From an uncultured Lachnospiraceae bacterium (GTDB lineage: Bacteria > Bacillota > Clostridia > Lachnospirales > Lachnospiraceae), in NCBI GenBank assembly GCA_947567595.1, contig CANOMQ010000010.1, positions 46,268-110,267 of the forward strand: a stretch of 64,000 nt of DNA. Direction: 5' to 3'. Both the position numbers and the translations under genes were made by a program. A model generated the notes under the pieces. That model did no database searches. It saw only the letters and a program-made list of their open reading frames with translations, and was not told the origin of the DNA. Shown piece after piece: positions 8,019 to 16,258 of the stretch. Numbering within the stretch: the first letter of the stretch is position 1; every line of letters starts with the position of its first letter.

Positions 8019-8573
8019 ATGCAGGTAAGAAGTACAAGCACCGCACTTTTGAACAGGGCCGCAAGCGCAATTGAGAATTCTTATTCCGACGCGCAGGAAA
8101 GACAGGAAGCATTAAGGGGACATGACGGCGTATTTGAGGAGAATGCGGAAAACGAAGAGCAGTCTGTGATGTTGTCCATCTCGGCAGCAGGAAGGAAACG
8201 CAGCGAGCTTTTGGCAAGTCAGGCGGAAAATGAAGGAGAGGAAGGGGAGTTTTCCAGCGAGGCAGAGCTTGAAGACATGCTCAAAAAGATGGAAGGCCTT
8301 TCAAGCCAGATTATCAACGGATATTTTTCAATTTCTGACAGACTGAATTTTAACAACGAAATCCAACGGCTGAATGCGGAGCTGAACAGGCTAAACGGCG
8401 ACACAGTGTCTGTCACGAAGGAGGACTGTACACAGCTTTCCAAGAAAATTTCAGACCTTACCAAAATCATCAGTGATGCGGCGGTCTACCGTCAGAGCGC
8501 AAGAAACGTGTTTATGGTAAACTCAAAACAGCCCAAAAAGGTTGTGCGCACACAGCTTGATATTGCAATTTAG
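8019..8573 (+). CDS. Unknown protein, possibly flagellar-regulon, coiled-coil C-terminus
   Basis: A 184-residue soluble protein with no family I can name. The N-terminus (MQVRSTSTALLNRAA) is polar with no signal peptide; residues about 85-170 are rich in heptad-like Leu/Ile spacing (DMLKKMEGLSSQI, NEIQRLNAELNRLN) and probably form a helical hairpin. The start ATG 8019 has AAAGGAG six bases upstream; a longer frame from 7908 would cover the leader RNA and has no ribosome site. The upstream sigma-28-like promoter suggests a role near motility, for instance a chaperone-sized helper, but that is inference only. Confidence 0.65.
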   Translation: MQVRSTSTALLNRAASAIENSYSDAQERQEALRGHDGVFEENAENEEQSVMLSISAAGRKRSELLASQAENEGEEGEFSSEAELEDMLKKMEGLSSQIINGYFSISDRLNFNNEIQRLNAELNRLNGDTVSVTKEDCTQLSKKISDLTKIISDAAVYRQSARNVFMVNSKQPKKVVRTQLDIAI

Positions 8574-8578
8574 GGGAC

Positions 8579-8607
8579 AGGCGCTTTGCAAAGGCGCCTT
8601 CCTTTGT
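8579..8607 (+). terminator. Possible weak terminator
   Basis: AGGCGC-TTT and AAA-G-GCGCCT form a GC-rich hairpin with one bulge straight after the stop at 8573, followed by TCCTTTGTCT. The T tract is poor. Confidence 0.35.
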
Positions 8608-8651
8608 CTGCCATAGAACAAATGATAATATGACAGAAAATGGGGAAAAGT

Positions 8652-8903
8652 ATGAGACAAATGGACTTTAAGATGGAGCGTCCCGGACAGGTAAAGGAAG
8701 GCGATGTGGTCACTGTCACGGAGGGTGTTCTTCCAAGTAATTATTACTACACAATCAATCCGGCAGTTGCAATGTCGGGAAACATTCCGTTCAATGAACG
8801 GCTCCGGTCGCAAAGCGGCACGGTCGTCTCGGTTGAGGAAAACGAGAGGGGCTATTATGTCATCGTCGCGTTTGACGAGCCGGAGGTAAAAACAAAACAA
8901 TAG
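8652..8903 (+). CDS. Small unknown protein
   Basis: An 83-residue soluble protein (MRQMDFKMERPGQVKEGDVV onward) rich in beta-forming residues, with two halves that both contain a GDVVTV- or GTVVSV-like strand, suggesting a small barrel. I do not recognise the family. The ATG at 8652 has GGGGA five bases before it; another in-frame ATG at 8640 is possible. The stop is 21 bases before ridA, so it is probably co-transcribed with it. Confidence 0.55.
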   Translation: MRQMDFKMERPGQVKEGDVVTVTEGVLPSNYYYTINPAVAMSGNIPFNERLRSQSGTVVSVEENERGYYVIVAFDEPEVKTKQ

Positions 8904-8924
8904 AAAAGGAAATGGAGGTTCCAT

Positions 8925-9302
8925 ATGAAAAAAATCAGTACGGACAAGGCGCCCGCGGCAATCGGGCCATATTCACAGGCAATCATCGCAGGTGATTTTC
9001 TCTATGCGTCAGGGCAGATACCAATCAATCCCGCCACAGGGAATGTGGAGGCAGAGGGCATTACGCAGCAGGCGCAGCAGTCCATGAAAAACGTGGGAGA
9101 GATTTTAAAGGCGGCAGGCGCTTCCTATGACAATGTTGTAAAAACCACCTGCTTTTTGGCAGACATCGCGGATTTTGCCGCATTCAACGAGGTATATGCA
9201 AAATACTTTACACAAAATCCTGCAAGAAGCTGTGTCGCGGTTAAGGGTTTGCCAAAGGGCGTGCTCTGCGAGGTGGAAGTCGTTGCGTACTTGGGCGCGT
9301 AA
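8925..9302 (+). CDS. ridA: RidA family enamine/imine deaminase
   Basis: A 125-residue RidA (YjgF/YER057c/UK114) protein, which hydrolyses reactive enamine/imine intermediates such as 2-aminoacrylate released by PLP enzymes. It is full length. Clear marks are TDKAPAAIGPYSQAI at the start, FLYASGQIPINP, and the C-terminal signature PARSCVAVKGLPKGVLCEVE, which includes the catalytic Arg and the terminal Glu. GGAGG lies eight bases before ATG 8925. It is followed after 18 bases by a shikimate-kinase-like gene. Confidence 0.95.
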   Translation: MKKISTDKAPAAIGPYSQAIIAGDFLYASGQIPINPATGNVEAEGITQQAQQSMKNVGEILKAAGASYDNVVKTTCFLADIADFAAFNEVYAKYFTQNPARSCVAVKGLPKGVLCEVEVVAYLGA

Positions 9303-9320
9303 GAGGCTGGGAGTGATGAT

Positions 9321-9821
9321 TTGAGAAAGAAAAGCATTGTACTTATCGGAATGCCCGGTGTGGGCAAGAGCACAATCGGCGTGGTGCTTGCCAAGAACTT
9401 GGGCATTTCGTTTATCGACTCCGATTTGGTGATACAGGAGCGCGAGGAAAAAAAGCTGCATGACATTATCGGGGAGCGCGGGCTGGAGGGCTTTTTGGAC
9501 ATTGAGGAGGACGTAAATGCGTCCTTAAACCCAAAGGCAGCGGTGATTGCGACAGGCGGAAGCGCGGTCTATCGCGAACGGGCAATGCACCACTTATCAG
9601 AGTTTGCGCTGATTTGTTATCTGCGGCTTTCTTACGAGAGCATTTCGGAGCGGCTTGGCAATTTAGAGGAGCGCGGCGTGGTGCTAAAGGAGAGCCAGAA
9701 TCTTAGGCAGCTCTATGACGAGCGCGTGCCGTTATATGAAAAATACGCGAACATGACCATAGACTGTGAGGGCAAAAATATCCGTGAGATTGTTTTTGAG
9801 ATTGCAAAACGAATAAAATGA
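9321..9821 (+). CDS. aroK: Shikimate kinase-like protein
   Basis: A 166-residue P-loop kinase of shikimate-kinase type and size. Visible are the Walker A loop GMPGVGKSTIG, the DSD pair (shikimate and Mg binding), a lid with LEERGVVL, and the adenine-side Arg in LYDERVPLYEKYA. Two conserved shikimate-site features differ: the Arg of the usual FRxxE is Leu here (GFLDIEE), and the Gly triplet is GGS. It may therefore phosphorylate shikimate poorly or use a different small substrate. Start is TTG 9321 after TGGGAGTGA. No other aro gene is near; it sits between ridA and a SpoVAE gene. Confidence 0.75.
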   Translation: MRKKSIVLIGMPGVGKSTIGVVLAKNLGISFIDSDLVIQEREEKKLHDIIGERGLEGFLDIEEDVNASLNPKAAVIATGGSAVYRERAMHHLSEFALICYLRLSYESISERLGNLEERGVVLKESQNLRQLYDERVPLYEKYANMTIDCEGKNIREIVFEIAKRIK

Positions 9822-9869
9822 TAAAAAATCCACATACTGTTTCTAAAAAGAAGGGGTTGTGTTTTTTTT

Positions 9870-10232
9870 ATGATGGATTATATCAATGCATTTTGGGTTG
9901 GCGGTCTGATTTGCGCTTTGGCACAAATCCTGCTTGACCGCACAAAGCTGCTGCCGGGACGTGTGATGGTTCTTTTGGTCTGCTTGGGCGCAGTCATCAG
10001 CTTTTTTGGCATTTATGAGCCGTTTGCGGAGTATGCCGGGGCGGGCGCCAATGTGCCCTTGCTTGGCTATGGCAATATTTTGATGAAGGGAATTAAGGAA
10101 GCCGTTGACAAGGACGGGTTTATCGGGCTTTTTAAGGGCGGTTTTACAAACGGGGCAGTGGGGTGCAGCGCGGCGCTGATTTTCGGCTACCTTGCAAGTC
10201 TGATTTTCCAGTCCAAGACGACAAAGGCATGA
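9870..10232 (+). CDS. spoVAE: SpoVAE-type sporulation membrane protein
   Basis: A 120-residue membrane protein of the SpoVAC/SpoVAE family. In spore formers this complex moves dipicolinic acid through the inner forespore membrane. The sequence DYINAFWVGGLICALAQILLDRTKL, the loop with AGAGANVPLLGYG and the end segment KGGFTNGAVGCSAALIFGYL match the family along its length. SpoVAC and SpoVAD partners are not beside it, so it may be the solitary type seen in Lachnospiraceae that do not always sporulate. GAAGGGG precedes the start. It converges with the next gene, 11 bases away. Confidence 0.8.
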   Translation: MMDYINAFWVGGLICALAQILLDRTKLLPGRVMVLLVCLGAVISFFGIYEPFAEYAGAGANVPLLGYGNILMKGIKEAVDKDGFIGLFKGGFTNGAVGCSAALIFGYLASLIFQSKTTKA

Positions 10233-10243
10233 ATTCTGGTCTT

Positions 10244-10738
10244 TTAAAGCTCCTCAAAATCAATATTCAGCCCGCTAAGCATACGGCGGACATAAGCGTC
10301 CCAAAGCTTTTCCGCGCTTTTATCCATAAGGAAGGTGCTGTAGGCGCAGCCTGTCACGCATACGACATGACCATTGTCATAGCGGATATTGAGCGCAAGG
10401 GCGCGGATTAGGTTAGCGGCGACTCCGCATTCGGGGTCTGCTGCTATTTTTTCGACAAGCCCGTCGGGCGCGTGAAGCACGACCTTGAACGAAACAGGCG
10501 TCTTTTTTCCCTTAATCAGTTGAAAGCAGAACGGGCGGACGTCCCTCCAAAGGGAAAATGCGCAGGTCTGTTCCAAAAGCTCCTCGGAGGTATAAAAATC
10601 CTTTACAATGTGCCCGTCAATGTGGAAGGTGTTAAACGTGGTAACAGCCGCCTCCTCCAGTAAAAACGCGTCAAAGCATTCCGAGGCAAGCAGCGCGTTC
10701 ATCATGTTTTTTGTAACCTTAATCTGCAATGAAATCAT
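10244..10738 (-). CDS. DUF5721-like protein of unknown function
   Basis: A 164-residue protein without signal or TM segments. The central TTFNTFHIDGHIVKDFY and RPFCFQLIKGKKTPVSFKVV resemble a Clostridia-restricted uncharacterised family I recall as DUF5721; that name is from memory. The gene reads away from degV and toward spoVAE. A start at 10738 is followed by MISLQIKVTKNMMNALL, with AAAGG on the minus strand about 11 bases upstream. No function can be proposed. Confidence 0.65.
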   Translation of the reverse strand: MISLQIKVTKNMMNALLASECFDAFLLEEAAVTTFNTFHIDGHIVKDFYTSEELLEQTCAFSLWRDVRPFCFQLIKGKKTPVSFKVVLHAPDGLVEKIAADPECGVAANLIRALALNIRYDNGHVVCVTGCAYSTFLMDKSAEKLWDAYVRRMLSGLNIDFEEL

Positions 10739-10983
10739 GAAATAACCAAACCTTTCTGAATGTTAAATATTGTTATAAAAATTGGCAGGGATACCATAAA
10801 CAGGTGTCATAATATTCCATACATAACTCCCAGTATACATTTTTCTATAAAAAACTTCAAGAAAACGTTGAAAAACTCTTTTCAAACAAACACATCTATG
10901 ATAACATGATACATAGTTATTAAAACTAGATTAGATAGTAAAGACATATGTTTATTTTGGGATAAGAGTTAGCGAGGTAGGAA

Positions 10984-11823
10984 ATGAGTTATAAAATTGT
11001 AGTGGACAGTTGTTGTGAATTACCCGGGGAATTGAAAAAGGACCCGCGTTTTGAAATCGTTCCGCTGACATTGATTGTAGGAGAGGATTACGAAAAGCCC
11101 GATGATGAAAACTTTAATCAGAGGGAGTTTCTCGACGCGGTAGCTGCGTGCCCCAAGTGCCCGAAGTCGGCGTGCCCGTCGCCGGAGCGCTATATGGAAG
11201 CGTATAAAACACAGGCGCAGCACGTTTATGCGGTGACGCTTTCCTCGCAGCTTAGCGGCAGCTATAACAGCGCCGTGCTTGGAAAAAATCTGTATCATGA
11301 CAGCTACGGGGAAAAGGATATTTACGTGGTGGATTCCCGTTCCGCGTCCTGCGGCGAAACGCAGCTTGCCTACAAAATCATGGAATACGAGGAGGCAGGT
11401 CTTCCTTTTGAGGAAATAACGGAAAAAATCGAGCAGTACGTGAAGGAAATGAACACGTATTTTGTGCTTGAAAATTTGGAAACCCTGCGCAAAAACGGCA
11501 GGCTTTCAAGGGTGAAGGCGCTCGTTGCGTCAACGCTCAACATCAAGCCGCTGATGGGGGCGGATAACGGCAGCATTATTCAGCTCGGACAGGGTATCGG
11601 CATGAAGAAGGCACTTGCAAAGCTTGCCGAGACAGCGGTGAGTAACGTAAAAGACGCGGAGACAAGGCGTCTGATGATTACGCACTGCAACAACCCTTCG
11701 GGAGCGGAGAGCGTGCGCAAAAATATCGAGGAGCGGTTAAACGTCAAGGAAGTCGTGATTATGGACACCGCCGGAATCAGCAGCATGTATGCAAACGACG
11801 GCGGCGTCATTGTCACGCTCTAG
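10984..11823 (+). CDS. DegV family fatty-acid-binding protein
   Basis: A 279-residue DegV/FakB-type protein, which binds a fatty acid and presents it to the FakA kinase. The N-terminal KIVVDSCCELP, the mid-segment TLSSQLSGSYNSAVL (lipid carboxylate binding Ser/Thr region) and the DSRSASCGETQL segment are family marks, and LETLRKNGRLSRV is the usual C-domain helix. A FakA gene is not in the window. ATG 10984 follows GAGGTAG. It is transcribed away from the DUF5721-like gene across a 245-base gap with no other gene. Confidence 0.9.
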   Translation: MSYKIVVDSCCELPGELKKDPRFEIVPLTLIVGEDYEKPDDENFNQREFLDAVAACPKCPKSACPSPERYMEAYKTQAQHVYAVTLSSQLSGSYNSAVLGKNLYHDSYGEKDIYVVDSRSASCGETQLAYKIMEYEEAGLPFEEITEKIEQYVKEMNTYFVLENLETLRKNGRLSRVKALVASTLNIKPLMGADNGSIIQLGQGIGMKKALAKLAETAVSNVKDAETRRLMITHCNNPSGAESVRKNIEERLNVKEVVIMDTAGISSMYANDGGVIVTL

Positions 11824-11837
11824 GACAAAGCGGTTCC

Positions 11838-12551
11838 TTAACTGAACTTGTCCATGTCTTCCTTTAAAAACTTAAATTCACGGTACCGAAGCGGTGAAAT
11901 GCGAAGCTGGACGTAGCTTTGCATAATCAGGCTAAGCGGCATAACGGCAGAAACAAACTTAAAGTTTGCGATGCCGTTTTTATTTACGCGTTCAAATTCC
12001 TCATATGGCTCCAAAAGCTGCTTGAGCGTCGTGATGTCCTCGTCAATATCAATGCGGGTATTGTCAAGCAGATGAAGCGCGGTTTTATCCTTGTCAAAAA
12101 CCGCATATTCAATCTCGTCCTTTGGCACGCGCATTGGCGCGCCGTTCTGATGGATTGTGATTGTCGCAATAAAGCCCCGCACATTTTCGTCGCCAAGCGC
12201 TAGAAACTGTGGAAGCGGCTCGGGAATGTAGGGCTTTTTGGCGTGCACCACAAAGTCGGGAAGATTGGGGATTTGTGTATAGTCAATTTTGGAGGAATAC
12301 AGGACAAGCGGCGCACTGTAATGCATTGCCACCAGTTCCCCGATAATATATTCCACCGTCCCCCGCTCAAGACACATGTCCATGAAAATCAGATTATACT
12401 TTAAGGGATTTATCAGAAAATGGTTTTTGTCACCATAGGAGTCCACGTACAAGACGTTCGGCGTGCCCCGACGCTTGTCCGATTCCCGCGATAACAGGCG
12501 CTCAAGATGTTTTCTGTCAGCTACATTATCATCACATATTGCAACATGCAT
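11838..12551 (-). CDS. Response regulator with LytTR-like C-terminus
   Basis: A 237-residue regulator. The receiver domain has the acidic pair ICDDN, the phospho-acceptor Asp in LIFMDMCLE (about residue 57) and the Lys in HAKKPY. The C-terminal 105 residues (ITIHQNGAPMRVPKDEIEYAVF to ...REFKFLKED) follow the layout of LytTR DNA-binding domains, with the HTALLNN-like strand replaced by KTALHLLDNTR. No histidine kinase lies beside it. It is convergent with degV and its target genes are unknown. The LytTR assignment is weaker than the receiver assignment. Confidence 0.75.
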   Translation of the reverse strand: MHVAICDDNVADRKHLERLLSRESDKRRGTPNVLYVDSYGDKNHFLINPLKYNLIFMDMCLERGTVEYIIGELVAMHYSAPLVLYSSKIDYTQIPNLPDFVVHAKKPYIPEPLPQFLALGDENVRGFIATITIHQNGAPMRVPKDEIEYAVFDKDKTALHLLDNTRIDIDEDITTLKQLLEPYEEFERVNKNGIANFKFVSAVMPLSLIMQSYVQLRISPLRYREFKFLKEDMDKFS

Positions 12552-12691
12552 GGTTCATTACACCTCTTTTAAACGCTTCGATTGATACATTTTAAACATT
12601 GGTTCAGGCTGATTTTTGGAGCTTTTTTCTGTGCTCCGATACGAAGGATACTTCCTGTTACCGCCCATTATAGCATATCTGTAATGTAAAG

Positions 12692-12742
12692 TCAAAAAAA
12701 GTCTCCGTTACAGCCTTCACATAATGGAAAACTGTAACGGAG
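12692..12742 (-). terminator. Rho-independent terminator of the argG/DUF1294 transcript
   Basis: A perfect 11-bp stem, CTCCGTTACAG (12703-12713) with CTGTAACGGAG (12732-12742), followed on the minus strand by ACTTTTTTTGAC. It overlaps the 3' end of the DUF1294 gene. Confidence 0.8.
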
Positions 12743-13010
12743 AGTTTGCAATGCAAAATACCAGCGCCGCTTGCAAAATCAGGATAAGCGGCAGTCCGTA
12801 CACGAAATACCAGTGCCTTGTCTTGTGGTGGAACACCCGCATTCCGATAATCGTGCCGACACTGCCGCCAATCAGGGCAATGACAAAAAAGGTATACTCG
12901 GGAATGCGCCAAAGCTTCTTCACCGCCTTGTGCTTGTCAATGCCCATCATCGCAAAGCCAATCAGGTTCATCAGCGCCAAATATCCTGCGATAATACTGA
13001 TTACAACCAT
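12717..13010 (-). CDS. DUF1294 family membrane protein
   Basis: A 97-residue protein with three or four TM segments. The sequence MNLIGFAMMGIDKHKAVKKLWRIPE and the later GGSVGTIIGMRVFHHKT-H-W pattern are characteristic of DUF1294. The start at 13010 places it just after the argG stop (13016), so it is probably translated from the argG mRNA. A longer frame up to 13061 would overlap argG. Function is unknown; the link with arginine synthesis is probably positional. Confidence 0.8.
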   Translation of the reverse strand: MVVISIIAGYLALMNLIGFAMMGIDKHKAVKKLWRIPEYTFFVIALIGGSVGTIIGMRVFHHKTRHWYFVYGLPLILILQAALVFCIANSPLQFSIM

Positions 13011-13015
13011 AATGC

Positions 13016-14233
13016 TTAAAGTTCCTTCTGCTCTTGCATTTTCATCGCGCGTACCTTGCACGAAAGACCAAAGAGATTGATAAAGCCCTCCGCGTCGTGG
13101 TGGTCATACAAGTCGCCCGTCTTAAAGGAAGCAATGCTTTCATTATAAAGCGAATACGGGCTGGTCTCGCCTGCCTTGATAATGTTGCCCTTGTAAAGCT
13201 TGAATTTCACCTCGCCTGTCACATACTCCTGCGTCTTCTCGATAAACGCTTGGATTGCCTCACGCTTCGGCGTAAACCACTTACCTTCGTAAACCGTGTC
13301 GGCAAGCTTGTTGCCCATTTCTTTCTTCAGGGTATATGTATCACGGTCAAGGATTAACTCCTCAAGCTGCTGGTGCGCCTCCATCAGGATTGTTCCGCCC
13401 GGTGTCTCGTAAACGCCGCGCGACTTCATGCCGACAACACGGTTCTCTACAATGTCAACAATGCCGATACCATGCTTTCCGCCAAGTCTGTTTAATTCGC
13501 GGATAATATCGGAAACCTTCATTGCCTTGCCGTTGACTGTCTTTGGAACACCCTTCTCAAACGTCATTGTCACATACTCGCCCTCCTCGGGTGCCTTCTC
13601 CGGCGTTGTGCCAAGCACGAGTAAATGCTCAAAATTCGGCTCGTTTGCGGGATTTTCCAGCTCCAGTCCTTCATGGCTGATGTGCCAGATGTTGCGGTCG
13701 CGGCTGTATGAGGAATCTGCGGAAAACGGTAAATGAATGCCATGCGCCTTGCAGTATTCAATTTCCGACTCACGTGAATCCATTGTCCACTTGTCATTTC
13801 TCCAAGCGGCAATGATTTTTAAGTCGGGGGCAAGTGCCTTAATGCCAAGCTCAAAACGGATTTGGTCGTTGCCCTTACCCGTCGCGCCGTGGCAGATTGC
13901 CGTAGCACCCTCTTTTCTTGCAATCTCAACAAGCTTTTTTGCAATCAGCGGACGCGCCATTGAAGTGCCTAAAAGATATTTGTTTTCATAAATAGCGTTT
14001 GCCTGCACGCAGGGAACGATATATTCATCACAGAACTCGTCCACGACATTTTCAATGTAAAGCTTCTCGGCGCCGCAGGATTTTGCGCGCTCCTCAAGTC
14101 CGTCAAGTTCCTCCTCCTGTCCGCAGTCCACGCAGACACAGATAACCTCGTAATCGAAATTTTCCTTTAACCACGGAATGATTGCAGTCGTATCAAGACC
14201 GCCTGAATACGCAAGTACAACTTTTTCTTTCAT
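13016..14233 (-). CDS. argG: Argininosuccinate synthase
   Basis: A full-length (405 aa) ArgG that joins citrulline and aspartate with ATP to form argininosuccinate. The N-terminal PP-loop [12 protein letters not shown], the segment [25 protein letters not shown] (citrulline/aspartate binding) and the [21 protein letters not shown] block are all present. The ribosome site AAAGGAGC lies eight bases before ATG 14233. It is transcribed divergently from the GNAT-argJBD genes, across a 292-base region with candidate ARG boxes. argH is not in the window. Confidence 0.98.
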   Translation of the reverse strand: MKEKVVLAYSGGLDTTAIIPWLKENFDYEVICVCVDCGQEEELDGLEERAKSCGAEKLYIENVVDEFCDEYIVPCVQANAIYENKYLLGTSMARPLIAKKLVEIARKEGATAICHGATGKGNDQIRFELGIKALAPDLKIIAAWRNDKWTMDSRESEIEYCKAHGIHLPFSADSSYSRDRNIWHISHEGLELENPANEPNFEHLLVLGTTPEKAPEEGEYVTMTFEKGVPKTVNGKAMKVSDIIRELNRLGGKHGIGIVDIVENRVVGMKSRGVYETPGGTILMEAHQQLEELILDRDTYTLKKEMGNKLADTVYEGKWFTPKREAIQAFIEKTQEYVTGEVKFKLYKGNIIKAGETSPYSLYNESIASFKTGDLYDHHDAEGFINLFGLSCKVRAMKMQEQKEL

Positions 14234-14285
14234 ATTAAATAGCTCCTTTTGTAATGAAATTGAATTTGTTTTTTACATTAAATCT

Positions 14286-14314
14286 AATATACATCATTAC
14301 ACCGGAGAAATCAA
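14286..14314 (-). promoter_or_regulatory. argG: Sigma-A-like promoter for argG
   Basis: On the minus strand TTGATT (14309-14314) and TATATT (14286-14291) are 17 bases apart, about 50 bases before argG. Confidence 0.6.
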
Positions 14315-14336
14315 GTGAAAAAATATACATTTTATC

Positions 14337-14364
14337 TTGACAAAAAGAAATAAAAGCGTAAAAT
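14337..14364 (+). promoter_or_regulatory. Sigma-A-like promoter for the GNAT-argJBD genes
   Basis: TTGACA (14337-14342) and TAAAAT (14359-14364) are 16 bases apart. The predicted transcript start falls just before the candidate ARG boxes and leaves a leader of about 150 bases before ATG 14526. Confidence 0.6.
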
Positions 14365-14376
14365 ATAGACAATATA

Positions 14377-14415
14377 AATGTATAATATGCAAAAATTAAT
14401 GCATAAAAATACATT
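14377..14415. promoter_or_regulatory. Candidate ArgR operator (two ARG-box-like sites)
   Basis: AATGTATAATATGCAA (14377-14392) and AATGCATAAAAATACATT (14398-14415) resemble the ARG box of Bacillus (CATGAATAAAAATKCAAK) in layout. They overlap the start region of the argJBD promoter and lie upstream of argG, a natural spot for arginine repression of both. The match is by eye only, in AT-rich DNA. Confidence 0.35.
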
Positions 14416-14525
14416 ATACAAAAATGGGCGCGGCAAAATAAAAAGGGTTGTAATTTCACCCCGAATAAACTATCATATAAAATAGTGCAAATTAAGATAG
14501 GAACAAAGAGAGGACGATACACCAA

Positions 14526-14969
14526 ATGATAAGGGCGATGACAATAGACGATTATGAACAGGTGCGCAGTCTGTGGCTGCAGATTAAGGGCTTTGCAATC
14601 AGAAGCATTGACGACTCGCGCGAGGGCGTGGTGCGCTTTTTGGAGCGAAACCCCGGCACAAGCGTGGTCGCGGTGGAGGACGGGACGGTTGTAGGCGCGA
14701 TTCTCTGCGGTCATGACGGCAGGCGTGGCTGTCTGTATCATGTGTGTGTGGCGCCCGGTTACAGAAGGCGCGGGATTGGCAAGGCGATGGTCGTGTTTTG
14801 CATGGACGCGCTGAAAAAGGAGCATATCAACAAGGTCAGTCTGATTGCATTTACGAAAAACGATATTGGAAACGCCTTTTGGCACAATGTCGGGTGGGTG
14901 CAGAGAGAAGATTTGAATTACTATGATTTTGTTTTAAATAAGGAAAATATTGAAGCGTTTAATCAATAA
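14526..14969 (+). CDS. GNAT family N-acetyltransferase next to arginine genes
   Basis: A 147-residue GNAT protein. The acetyl-CoA loop is PGYRRRGIGKAMV and the later FWHNVGWVQRED strand is typical. It lies 46 bases before argJ and shares the predicted promoter, so it is probably the first gene of an argJBD transcript. ArgJ already makes acetylglutamate, so a separate N-acetylglutamate synthase role is not required. RimI-like or small-molecule acetylation is equally possible. AGAGGAC and a 10-base gap precede ATG 14526. Confidence 0.85.
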   Translation: MIRAMTIDDYEQVRSLWLQIKGFAIRSIDDSREGVVRFLERNPGTSVVAVEDGTVVGAILCGHDGRRGCLYHVCVAPGYRRRGIGKAMVVFCMDALKKEHINKVSLIAFTKNDIGNAFWHNVGWVQREDLNYYDFVLNKENIEAFNQ

Positions 14970-15015
14970 TAAAACATTCAGATTATGACGCGCGAAAGCG
15001 GAACGGAGGATTAAA

Positions 15016-16239
15016 ATGAAACAAATCAATGGCGGCGTGACCGCGGCGCAGGGTTTTGAAGCGGCGGGCACGGAAGCGAATATCAAATATCAGGGAAGAA
15101 TGGACATGGCGCTCATTTACAGCAGTGCGCCGTGCAAGGTGGCAGGAACGTTTACCACGAATGTGGTAAAGGCGGCACCTGTGCTTTGGGATAAGCAGAT
15201 TGTGGAAAACAGCCCGTATGCGCAGGCGGTTGTTGTGAACGCGGGCATTGCAAACGCCTGTACCGGAAAACAGGGCATGGATTACTGTGCCGAGGAGGCA
15301 AAAAAAGCAGCATCGCTTCTAGGCATACCGGAAAACGCCGTGCTTGTAGGCTCGACGGGGGTTATCGGTATGCAGTTGCCGATGGATAAAATCTGTGCGG
15401 GGATAGAGAAGCTTGTGTCGGCAAAGAACGGTTTGCTTGAGGCGGGAACAACCGCGTCGAAAGCGATTATGACGACCGATACGGTCAATAAGGAAATTGC
15501 GGTAACCTTTGAGCTTGACGGCAAGACCGTGACCGTGGGCGGCATGAGCAAAGGCTCTGGCATGATACACCCGAACATGTGTACAATGCTCGCGTATATC
15601 ACGACGGACGCGGCAATCAGCAAGGAGCTGCTGCAGGAGGCGCTTCGCACAAGCATTGTGGATACATTCAATATGATTTCCGTTGACGGCGACACCTCGA
15701 CGAATGATACGTGCCTTGTGCTTGCAAACGGGCTTGCAGGGAATGTGGAAATCACAAAAAAAGGTGAGGCGTATGACAAGTTTTTGGAAGCATTGAATTA
15801 TGTAAATACATATCTTGCGCGGACAATGGCAGGCGACGGCGAGGGCGCGACGGCGCTGTTTGAAACGGTGGTGTATAATGCCGACACAAAGCAGAATGCC
15901 CGCACGCTTGCAAAGTCGGTGATTTGTTCGAGTCTTACAAAGGCGGCAATCTACGGACACGACGCAAACTGGGGCAGGATTTTATGCGCGCTTGGGTATT
16001 CCGGTGTGCAGTTTGAGCCGGAGCATGTCACGCTTTATTTTGAGAGCAAGGCGGGAAAGATTACGATTTACGAAAACGGTACGGGGACGGATTACAGCGA
16101 GGAAGAGGCGACCAAGATTTTGTCCGAGCCGGAGGTGACGGTGCTTGTTGACATGCACATGGGAACGGAAACGGCGACGGCGTGGGGCTGTGATTTGACC
16201 TATGATTATGTGAAAATCAATGCGGACTATAGGAGCTAG
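15016..16239 (+). CDS. argJ: Bifunctional ornithine acetyltransferase / N-acetylglutamate synthase
   Basis: A 407-residue ArgJ, which moves the acetyl group from N-acetylornithine to glutamate and can also use acetyl-CoA. It is made as a precursor that cuts itself before a catalytic Thr. The cleavage region reads [20 protein letters not shown]: the Thr is present but the preceding residue is Cys where Ala is usual. Upstream [15 protein letters not shown] and downstream [20 protein letters not shown] are family blocks. It is followed by argB and argD in the same direction. CGGAGG precedes ATG 15016. Confidence 0.97.
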   Translation: MKQINGGVTAAQGFEAAGTEANIKYQGRMDMALIYSSAPCKVAGTFTTNVVKAAPVLWDKQIVENSPYAQAVVVNAGIANACTGKQGMDYCAEEAKKAASLLGIPENAVLVGSTGVIGMQLPMDKICAGIEKLVSAKNGLLEAGTTASKAIMTTDTVNKEIAVTFELDGKTVTVGGMSKGSGMIHPNMCTMLAYITTDAAISKELLQEALRTSIVDTFNMISVDGDTSTNDTCLVLANGLAGNVEITKKGEAYDKFLEALNYVNTYLARTMAGDGEGATALFETVVYNADTKQNARTLAKSVICSSLTKAAIYGHDANWGRILCALGYSGVQFEPEHVTLYFESKAGKITIYENGTGTDYSEEEATKILSEPEVTVLVDMHMGTETATAWGCDLTYDYVKINADYRS

Positions 16240-16258
16240 AACGAAAGGAAACAATACA

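Noticed and set aside
14235-14885. A 216-codon minus-strand frame over the GNAT gene and its promoter
   Set aside because: It covers an intergenic region with promoters and the reverse of a clear GNAT; sequence is low-complexity and lacks a start signal.
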